Shown here one piece after another: positions 58,290 to 64,000 of a stretch of DNA of 64,000 bases. Below the pieces are notes generated by a model, which made no database searches, was not told the origin of the DNA, and saw nothing but the letters and a program-made list of their open reading frames with translations. The position numbers and the translations under genes are program-made. The stretch is taken from positions 62,001 to 126,000 of the forward strand of contig PNKY01000010.1 of the NCBI GenBank assembly GCA_013822765.1, given 5' to 3'. How positions within the stretch are numbered: the stretch's first letter is position 1; every line of letters begins with the position of its first letter. Source of the DNA: Rhodospirillum sp. GTDB taxonomy: Bacteria; Pseudomonadota; Alphaproteobacteria; Dongiales; Dongiaceae.

Positions 58290-58727
58290 ATGGCCCGCAA
58301 ACTCGACCAGACCGACCAGCAGATCCTGACGCTGCTGGCGGAGAATGCGCGCCAGAGCGTGAAGGAGCTGGCCCGCCGCATCGGGCTGTCACGCTCTGCC
58401 GCGCAGGAGCGGCTGGCGCGGCTGGAGCGCGACGGGGTGCTGGCGGGCTACACCATCCGCCGCAACGACTCGGCGGAGAACCGGGTCGCCGCCTATTTCA
58501 TCATCAAGACCCGGCAGGCGGTATGCGACGACCTCGCGCCGCATCTGCGCAAGATCCCGGAGGTGGTGGTGTTCGATTCGGTCGCCGGCGAGACCGACGG
58601 CCTGGTGGAGGTGGTGGCCGACAGCATGACGCGCCTGCAGGCGGTGCGCAGCGAGATCGCGGCGCTCGAGGACGTGCAGGAGATCGAGACGTCGGTGATC
58701 CTGAAGCGCCACTTCAATCGGCGGTGA
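58290..58727 (+). CDS. Lrp/AsnC family transcriptional regulator
   Basis: 145 residues. N-terminal winged helix: DQTDQQILTLLAENARQSVKELARRIGLSRSAAQERLARLERDGVLAGYTI. C-terminal RAM domain with the ligand-binding/oligomer strand (VAAYFIIKTRQAVCDDLAP...). Typical size. The glutathione transferase gene starts 8 bases after its stop, so it may be a target. Divergent from the cupin gene. Confidence 0.92.
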   Translation: MARKLDQTDQQILTLLAENARQSVKELARRIGLSRSAAQERLARLERDGVLAGYTIRRNDSAENRVAAYFIIKTRQAVCDDLAPHLRKIPEVVVFDSVAGETDGLVEVVADSMTRLQAVRSEIAALEDVQEIETSVILKRHFNRR

Positions 58728-58735
58728 AAGACGGA

Positions 58736-59365
58736 ATGACCAAGTACCACCTGATCGCGTCCAAGGCCTGCGGCTCCATGATCGTGGAGGCGGCGCTCGC
58801 TTTGGCGAAGCTGCCGCACGAGGTCGAGATGATCCCCTATGTCGAGCCGGGCTCGCAGCGCGATCGGCTGCTGGCGCTCAATCCGCTCGGGCAGGTGCCG
58901 ACGCTGGTGCTGCCCGACGGCCGCGCGATGACGGAGAGCGCCGCGATCATCCTGCATATCGCCGACATGGCGCCGCAGGCCGGGCTGATCCCGGCGGCGA
59001 AGGACCCGGCGCGGCCGATGTTCCTGCGCTGGCTGGAATTCATCGTGGCGGCGATCTATCCGACCTTCAGCTACGGCGACGACCCCAAGCGCTGGGCCGG
59101 GGATGAAGCCGCCGGCAAGCATCTGCGCAAGGCGACGGACGAGCATCGCAAGGAGCTGTGGCGCTACTTCGCCGCGCAGAATCCATGCAAGCCCTGGGTG
59201 CTGGGCGCGACATTTTCGGCGCTCGATCTTTATGTCGCGGTGATGAACATGTGGCGGCCGGGGCCGGCCTGGTTCAAGAAGGAGTGTCCGGCGCTGTCGG
59301 AAATCGCCGGTCGCGTGGCCAAGCTGGATGCGCTCGGCGTGGTGTGGGCGCGGAACGTGGACTGA
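58736..59365 (+). CDS. Glutathione S-transferase family protein
   Basis: 209 residues. Thioredoxin-like N-terminal domain with ASKACGSMIVEAALALAKLPHEVEMI, GQVPTLVLPDGRAMTESAAIILHIAD (glutathione-binding E-S pair), and a helical C-terminal domain (FLRWLEFIVAAIYPTFSYGDD, ATFSALDLYVAVMNMW). The catalytic position has Ser/Cys, as in beta-class or related enzymes. It follows the Lrp gene directly; substrate unknown. Confidence 0.9.
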   Translation: MTKYHLIASKACGSMIVEAALALAKLPHEVEMIPYVEPGSQRDRLLALNPLGQVPTLVLPDGRAMTESAAIILHIADMAPQAGLIPAAKDPARPMFLRWLEFIVAAIYPTFSYGDDPKRWAGDEAAGKHLRKATDEHRKELWRYFAAQNPCKPWVLGATFSALDLYVAVMNMWRPGPAWFKKECPALSEIAGRVAKLDALGVVWARNVD

Positions 59366-59407
59366 TGCCGCATCATGAGATGGCGACGCCGGTGCCACTT
59401 TCCCGGC

Positions 59408-59488
59408 CGTCATCCGGGGCTTGACCGGGGATCCATTGATCCGCGTGCGACTGCCGAATGGACCCCGGCTCAAGGCCGGGGTGACGAC
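59408..59488. repeat. Dispersed palindromic repeat, copy 7
   Basis: Begins cgtcatccggggcttgaccg and ends ctcaaggccggggtgacgac, complementary ends with an inner gaatggacccc arm. Shortest and cleanest copy. Confidence 0.68.
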
Positions 59489-59514
59489 ACAACTAAACGG
59501 CCTCAGGAAGAGAC

Positions 59515-60453
59515 ATGGAAATGCGTAGGCTCGGAAAATCGGAACTGCACGTTGCGCCGCTGTGCCTGGGCGGCAATGTGTTCGGCTGGACTGCGGACGA
59601 GGACATGAGCTTCCGCCTGCTCGACGGCTTCGTCGATGCCGGCCTCAATTTCATAGATACCGCTGACGTCTATTCCAAATGGGCGCCGGGGCATCATGGC
59701 GGCGAATCCGAGACCATCATCGGCGACTGGCTGAAGCGGCGCGGCAAGCGCGACGACGTCGTCATCGCGACCAAGGTCGGATCGGAGATGGGGCCGCACA
59801 AGAAGGGTCTCAGCAAGGCCTACATCCTGCGCGCCGCCGATGAGTCGCTGCGCCGGCTCGGCACCGACTATATCGACCTCTACCAGTCGCACCGCGACGA
59901 TCCGGATACGCCGATCGAGGAAACGCTGGACGCCTATGGCGCGCTGATCAAGGCCGGCAAGGTGCGGGCCATCGGCGCGTCCAACTTCACGCCCGAGCGG
60001 CTTGCCGCGTCGCTGGAGGCGAGCGCCAAGCATGGCCTGCCGCGCTACGAGACGCTGCAGCCGGAATACAATCTGATGGTGCGCGACTTCGAGAAGGAGC
60101 TGGCGCCGCTGTGCGCGCAACGCGATGTCGGCGTCATTCCGTATTTCGGTCTGGCCTCGGGCTTCCTCACCGGCAAGTACCGCAGCAAGGCGGACCTGAA
60201 GCAGAGCCCGCGCGGCGAGGATGTCGAGGCTTACCTGAACAAGCGCGGCTTCGCCGTGCTGGATGCGCTGGACACCGTCGCCGAACGTCATCGCGCCACG
60301 CCGGCGCAGGTCGCGCTCGCCTGGCTGATGACCAAGGTGACGGCGCCGATCGCCAGCGCGACCAATCCGAAGCAGCTCGGCGACCTCGTCGCCTCGGTCC
60401 GGCTGAAGCTTGCGGCAGCCGACATCACGGCCTTGGACACGGCCAGCGCCTAA
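59515..60453 (+). CDS. Aldo/keto reductase
   Basis: 312 residues. Opens MRRLGKSELHVAPLCLGGNVFG; the catalytic tetrad residues are in GLNFIDTADVYSKW (D, Y), IATKVG (K) and LYQSHRDD (H). NADPH-binding C-terminal segment PIASATNPKQLGDLV is present. AKR of the general-purpose (YajO/Tas-like) type. AGGAAGAG precedes the ATG; an ATG two codons later is possible. Substrate not known. Confidence 0.92.
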   Translation: MEMRRLGKSELHVAPLCLGGNVFGWTADEDMSFRLLDGFVDAGLNFIDTADVYSKWAPGHHGGESETIIGDWLKRRGKRDDVVIATKVGSEMGPHKKGLSKAYILRAADESLRRLGTDYIDLYQSHRDDPDTPIEETLDAYGALIKAGKVRAIGASNFTPERLAASLEASAKHGLPRYETLQPEYNLMVRDFEKELAPLCAQRDVGVIPYFGLASGFLTGKYRSKADLKQSPRGEDVEAYLNKRGFAVLDALDTVAERHRATPAQVALAWLMTKVTAPIASATNPKQLGDLVASVRLKLAAADITALDTASA

Positions 60454-60533
60454 GCCGCATTTTCCGGCGACTCGCCCTGGCAGTGTATCGTCCTGGAAGC
60501 TGCGGTCGTTTGCGACAAGGCAAGGGGACGCAT

Positions 60534-60932
60534 ATGCCGCTCGAACTCTCCGCCGAACTTCACTTGCTGGTCTGGTCCGTGGCGCTCTGCGTGGTGCAGA
60601 TGGTGGTCGCGGTGGCCGGCGCGACCGTGCAGGTCGGGCTGCCGCGCCTCGCCGGCAATCGCGAGCCGCTGCCGGAATTCACCGGTTGGGCCGGCCGCGC
60701 CACCCGCGCACACCGCAACATGCTGGAAAGCCTGGTGCTGTTCGCGATGCTCGTGCTGGTGGCCCAGGTCGCGGGCCGCGCCAACGAGATGACAGCCCTC
60801 GGTGCGCAGCTGTTCTTCTGGGGGCGCCTCGCGTACGCCGTCGTCTATCTCGTCGGCATCCCGTGGCTGCGGACCGGCGTGTGGGCGGTGTCGGTGGTGG
60901 GGCTGGTCCTCATCTTCCTGCAGCTGGTGTAG
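60534..60932 (+). CDS. MAPEG family membrane protein
   Basis: 132 residues, four predicted helices. HLLVWSVALCVVQMVVAVAGATVQVGLPRLAGNREP and RATRAHRNMLESLVLFAMLVLVAQVAG are the family pattern (conserved R-AHxNxxE). Related to membrane glutathione transferases and leukotriene synthases, with unknown bacterial function. AGGGGACG precedes the ATG. It is convergent with the TM2 gene, four bases apart. Confidence 0.88.
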   Translation: MPLELSAELHLLVWSVALCVVQMVVAVAGATVQVGLPRLAGNREPLPEFTGWAGRATRAHRNMLESLVLFAMLVLVAQVAGRANEMTALGAQLFFWGRLAYAVVYLVGIPWLRTGVWAVSVVGLVLIFLQLV

Positions 60933-60936
60933 AGCC

Positions 60937-61308
60937 TCAGGCGCCGCGCCAATCCTCCAGGTCGTCCTGGAGCCGCGCGCGCAGGCGTTCGCTGCAGGTG
61001 ACGACGTAGGATGGCATCCTAAACAGATCGATCAGCAGGCTGATGCCGAGCGGCACGCCGATGGCCATGCCGGCCAGCGGCCAGGGATCCGGTGAGACGT
61101 AGCTGCAGTAGGTCAGCAATGTGCCGGCCATCTGGAGCGCGCCGGCCTTCTGGCGGCCGAGATAGAAATTGTGCATCCCGAGGCCACCCACGAACACCCA
61201 CAGCAGGTACGCGACGCCACCGCTCTTGCGCGCGGCGAACACGGTGTTGTCGATCAGGTTGCGGTTGTAGGCCGCGCGATCTCGATCCATGGGCTGATCG
61301 TATGACAT
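60937..61308 (-). CDS. TM2 domain-containing protein
   Basis: 123 residues. The TM2 pattern GGVAYLLWVFVGGLGMHNFYLGRQKAGALQMAGTLL gives two helices around a short polar turn with the family 'G..G.H.FY.G' motif, followed by a second pair (AGMAIGVPLGISLLIDLFRMP). Function unknown; common in bacterial membranes. GGAG is 10 bases before the chosen ATG; one at 61290 is a shorter alternative. Convergent with the MAPEG gene. Confidence 0.82.
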   Translation of the reverse strand: MSYDQPMDRDRAAYNRNLIDNTVFAARKSGGVAYLLWVFVGGLGMHNFYLGRQKAGALQMAGTLLTYCSYVSPDPWPLAGMAIGVPLGISLLIDLFRMPSYVVTCSERLRARLQDDLEDWRGA

Positions 61309-61440
61309 TCGCGCGGCACTCCGTTGCGGCAGCACGGTCTGATTCCAGCACCGGCAGATTGAGGAATGGTTAGGAGCGCCGACTGGCGGCATTTGACTTA
61401 AATTGCTATAGCCGTCCGCAATCAGGTGGAAACCCGCTCT

Positions 61441-62316
61441 ATGTCGCCATCCGTCATCCTGGCCGCGCTCGCGGCGGTCGTGCTGTGGGGCGCCTCGCCG
61501 GTGGCGGCGAAGGTCGCGGTCGCCGACCTCTCGCCGCTCAGCGTCGCGGTGCTGCGCACCTTCCTGGGCGGCGCACTGGCGGTTCCGGTGGCGCTGGCGA
61601 TGAAGGTGCGCTGGCCGGCGCAGCGGCGCCTGCAACTCATCCTGCTGCTCTCCGGCTTCTGCGGCTTCGTCGGCTTTCCGCTGCTCTTCACCTTCGGGGT
61701 CCATCTCACCTCTGCCAATCACGCCTCGATGATCCTGGCGGCGCTGCCGATCTTCACCGGCGCGATCGCGATGGGATGGGATCGGCGGCGGCCGACCCGC
61801 ATCTGGATTCTCGGCAGCCTGATCGCGCTCGCGGGCGAGGTGGTGCTGATCGCCGGCCGCGCTGGTCCGGGCACTGGGACAGCGAGCATCGCAGGCGATG
61901 CGCTGGTGCTGGTGTCGAACTGCTTCGCCTCGCTCGGTTATGTCGCGGGCGGGCGGCTGCAGCAGGCCGGTTATCCCTCGACCGGCACCACCTTCTGGGG
62001 CGCCGCATCGATGGCGCTGCTTCTGGCGCCGATCGTGCCAATTCTGTGGATGCGCGGCGAATTCGCGGTCGCCTCGGTGCCGGCCTGGAGCGCGGTCGGC
62101 TATCTCGCCGTCATCGTCACCATCCTCGGCTACGTGTTGTGGTACTGGGCGCTGGGCAAAGGCGGCATCGCGCGCGTCGGCCTCGTCCAATTTTTGCAGC
62201 CGGTCTCTGGCGTCATTCTCGCCGCCGTGTTGCTGGGCGAGCGGATCAGCCTCAGCTTCCTGCTTGCCTCCGCGCTGGTGTTGAGCGGCGTGTGGCTCGC
62301 CATCAAGGGCAGGTAA
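61441..62316 (+). CDS. DMT superfamily (EamA) transporter
   Basis: 291 residues, ten helices. SVILAALAAVVLWGASPVAAKVAVADLSPLSVAVLRTFLGG opens the first EamA repeat and GDALVLVSNCFASLGYVAGGRLQ the second; YVLWYWALGKGGIARVGLVQFLQPVSGVILAAVLLGERIS is the diagnostic second-repeat motif. Likely exporter of a small metabolite. Third such gene in the window. A GTG fifteen bases upstream is possible. Confidence 0.9.
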   Translation: MSPSVILAALAAVVLWGASPVAAKVAVADLSPLSVAVLRTFLGGALAVPVALAMKVRWPAQRRLQLILLLSGFCGFVGFPLLFTFGVHLTSANHASMILAALPIFTGAIAMGWDRRRPTRIWILGSLIALAGEVVLIAGRAGPGTGTASIAGDALVLVSNCFASLGYVAGGRLQQAGYPSTGTTFWGAASMALLLAPIVPILWMRGEFAVASVPAWSAVGYLAVIVTILGYVLWYWALGKGGIARVGLVQFLQPVSGVILAAVLLGERISLSFLLASALVLSGVWLAIKGR

Positions 62317-62480
62317 AAGCCTCCCGGCCAATCCGTGGATTGGTCGATGCAGCACCCCGTGCAGTACCCGCGTACCCCAACCTTTGGTCGTCAGATCAAT
62401 AGGCGCGGCGAATTTCTCATGATAGCGTTTTCATCGGGGAGGAAATGAGGGCGCCATAACAAGCTGAATGGGAGGAGCAA

Positions 62481-63767
62481 ATGAGGAGTTTGTTGCTTTC
62501 GTCCATCGCGGTGGGCGCGATGGCTTTCGCTGGACTTGCATTTGCCCAATTGGCACTTGCGCAGTCGGCGGAGACCGTGCCGACCGAGAACCTGCAGAAA
62601 CTGAGCGGCATGCAAGCGACCGGCACATCGATGGCGGCGTTCCAGCCGGTGCCGCAGAACGATGAGTACGCCGCCCAGCTGCGCAAGAACCTGGAGCAGA
62701 TCAAGCTGCCGCCGGGATTCAAGATCAACCTCTATGCCGTGGTGCCGGATGCGCGCCACATCGCGGTTGGGCCGCAGGGCGTCGTCACCTTCGTCGGCAC
62801 CCGCAAGGACGCGGTGTGGGCGATCACCGACCGCAACAAGGACGGCGCGGCGGACGAGGTGAAGCGGTTCGCCCCGTCGCTCGCCTTCGACATCCCGAAC
62901 GGGCCGTGCTTCTCGAAGGACGGCTTCCTCTATATCGCCGAGCGCAACCGCATCCTGGTGTTCCCCGCCGCCGAGTTCTTCTATGAGAGCCCGGACATCG
63001 CGGTCGGCCAGGTGGTGAAGCAGGGCGAGCTGATCCCGAAGGAGGAGGAGAGCTTCAACCACACCGCCCGGGTGTGCCGGATCGGCCCGGACAAGAAGCT
63101 CTATGTGCAGCTCGGCCAGCCCTACAACGTGCAGCCCAAGGAGAAGGTCGAGCTGTACGAGAAGGTCGGCATCGGCGGCATCGTGCGCATGAACCAGGAC
63201 GGCAGCGAGCGCGAGACCTATGCCATCGGCCTGCGCAACCCGGTCGGCATGGATTTCAATCCGGTGACCGGCGAGCTGTGGACCAACGACAACCAGGTCG
63301 ACGGCATGGGCGACGACCAGCCGCCGGGCGAGCTCGACCGCATCACCCAGGCGGGCCAGCATTTCGGCTTCCCGTACCTGGGCGGCAGCGTCCGCATTCC
63401 CGACTTCAAGGACGCCGAGCCGCCGGCCAACGCGGTGCCGCCGGTGGTGGAGACCATTGCGCACGCCGCCGATCTCGGCCTCGTATTCTACACCGGCAAC
63501 AAGTTCCCGGCCAAATACAAGAAGGGCGTGTTCACCGCCCAGCATGGCTCGTGGAACCGCACCGAGCCGGTCGGCGCGCGCGTGCTGTTCACGCCGCTCA
63601 ACGACGACGGCACCGCCGGCGAGCAGGAAGAGTTCGCGGCCGGCTGGCTCAACGCCGACGGCGAATATATCGGCCGCCCGGTCGACATCGCGCAACTGCG
63701 CGACGGCTCGCTCCTGGTGTCCGACGATTTCGCCGGAGCGGTGTACCGCATTTCTTACAGCCAGTAA
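62481..63767 (+). CDS. PQQ-dependent sugar dehydrogenase (sorbosone dehydrogenase family)
   Basis: 428 residues. Signal peptide (LLLSSIAVGAMAFAGLAFAQ) and then a six-bladed beta propeller of the soluble glucose dehydrogenase/L-sorbosone dehydrogenase group: FKINLYAVVPDARHIAVGPQGVVTFVGTRKDAVWAITDRNKDG, AFDIPNGPCFSKDGFLYIAERNRI, YAIGLRNPVGMDFNP, TNDNQVDGMGDDQPPGELDRI and AQHGSWNRTEPVG. Likely oxidises an aldose or related alcohol in the periplasm with PQQ, passing electrons to the c-type cytochrome encoded next. GGGAGGAG precedes the ATG. Confidence 0.87.
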   Translation: MRSLLLSSIAVGAMAFAGLAFAQLALAQSAETVPTENLQKLSGMQATGTSMAAFQPVPQNDEYAAQLRKNLEQIKLPPGFKINLYAVVPDARHIAVGPQGVVTFVGTRKDAVWAITDRNKDGAADEVKRFAPSLAFDIPNGPCFSKDGFLYIAERNRILVFPAAEFFYESPDIAVGQVVKQGELIPKEEESFNHTARVCRIGPDKKLYVQLGQPYNVQPKEKVELYEKVGIGGIVRMNQDGSERETYAIGLRNPVGMDFNPVTGELWTNDNQVDGMGDDQPPGELDRITQAGQHFGFPYLGGSVRIPDFKDAEPPANAVPPVVETIAHAADLGLVFYTGNKFPAKYKKGVFTAQHGSWNRTEPVGARVLFTPLNDDGTAGEQEEFAAGWLNADGEYIGRPVDIAQLRDGSLLVSDDFAGAVYRISYSQ

Positions 63768-63774
63768 TGTTGCT

Positions 63775-63800
63775 CGGGCCGCGGCTCACGCCGCGGCCCG
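63775..63800 (+). terminator. Perfect hairpin after the sugar dehydrogenase
   Basis: 11-base arms (63775-63785 and 63790-63800) with a TCAC loop and a short CCTTT tail; it may weaken read-through into the cytochrome gene rather than stop it. Confidence 0.5.
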
Positions 63801-63822
63801 CCTTTCCCGTGGAGTGAACTCG

Positions 63823-64000
63823 ATGAAGTCGCTTGCAGCATTCGCCGCACTCATCGCCGCCGTCTTCGGCGCGGCCACCGCCTTCGCCGCCGACCCCGCC
63901 GCCGGCAAGAAGGTGGCCCAGGGCACCTGCGCCGTCTGCCACGGCCTCGACGGCATCGCCAAGAATCCCGACGCCCCGCACCTCGCGGCCGAGAACGTCG
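63823..64000 (+). CDS. c-type cytochrome, partial
   Basis: First 59 residues of a periplasmic cytochrome c, cut by the window edge. Signal peptide MKSLAAFAALIAAVFGAATAFA, mature start ADPAAGKKVAQGTCAVCHGLDGI with heme motif CAVCH. This matches a class I cytochrome of about 100-150 residues. Located 55 bases after the PQQ dehydrogenase gene, so it is the likely electron acceptor and would need the ccm proteins encoded in the window. Confidence 0.88.
   Translation, partial: MKSLAAFAALIAAVFGAATAFAADPAAGKKVAQGTCAVCHGLDGIAKNPDAPHLAAENV

Noticed and set aside
61393..61407. TTGACT...TATAG as a promoter for the transporter at 61441
   Set aside because: The two boxes are only 8 bases apart, far from the 16-18 needed.

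Overview
The window is GC-rich, densely coded chromosomal DNA of an alphaproteobacterium, most likely Rhodospirillales in the broad sense. This rests on conserved gene sets: rph beside rdgB and hemW with hrcA-grpE divergent, dnaK-dnaJ close to dapB, and acnA divergent from a full ccmABCDEFGHI cytochrome c maturation set. Species cannot be read from the sequence. No tRNA, rRNA, CRISPR array, transposase or prophage was seen.

Layout. 1-3.8 kb: dnaQ 3' part (minus strand, runs off the edge), a small secreted protein, a YyaL-type thioredoxin-fold protein preceded by a decayed copy of its own 5' end, and an alkyltransferase-type DNA repair protein. 3.8-9.6 kb: an RTX repeat protein, a quinone-oxidoreductase-like enzyme, and a four-gene envelope cluster (small membrane protein, holin-like protein, DUF3618 protein, YihY). 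9.7-14.1 kb: AraC regulator with VOC and DUF3237 proteins, then a copper-type set (DUF2946-like, YcnI, CopC-CopD fusion). 14.2-17.1 kb: MaoC, FMN riboswitch plus ribB, 2OG-Fe(II) oxygenase, and a solute-binding-like protein without signal peptide. 17.1-23.5 kb: hemW, a GNAT-RdgB fusion, rph (all minus), a second RTX gene, an HNH protein, hrcA, grpE. 23.7-32.1 kb: chemoreceptor, DMT exporter, LysR regulator, an unusual histidine kinase fused to a family 5 solute-binding domain, DUF1848 protein, and three small membrane proteins sharing a C-terminal tail. 32.4-39.5 kb: dnaK, dnaJ, a membrane histidine kinase, dapB with a long K/A/P-rich extension. 39.4-46 kb: DMT exporter, DUF2244, nth, two small hypotheticals, acnA. 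46-54.5 kb: the ccm genes, interrupted by an OmpA-type lipoprotein gene with its own terminator. 54.5-64 kb: mixed metabolic genes ending in a PQQ-type sugar dehydrogenase and the start of a c-type cytochrome.

How the genes work together. Protein quality control (hrcA, grpE, dnaK, dnaJ) and cytochrome c maturation (ccmA-I) are the two coherent systems; the dehydrogenase-cytochrome pair at the right edge would use the maturation products. The copper-type set at 11.6-14.1 kb may protect or supply cuproenzymes.

The most unusual items are the soluble histidine kinase/SBP_bac_5 fusion (27667-30069), the GNAT-RdgB fusion (18338-19435), the extended DapB, the trio of tail-sharing small membrane proteins, the yyaL relic, and at least seven copies of a roughly 100-bp dispersed palindromic repeat. 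Several very long antisense reading frames were judged to be codon-bias shadows.
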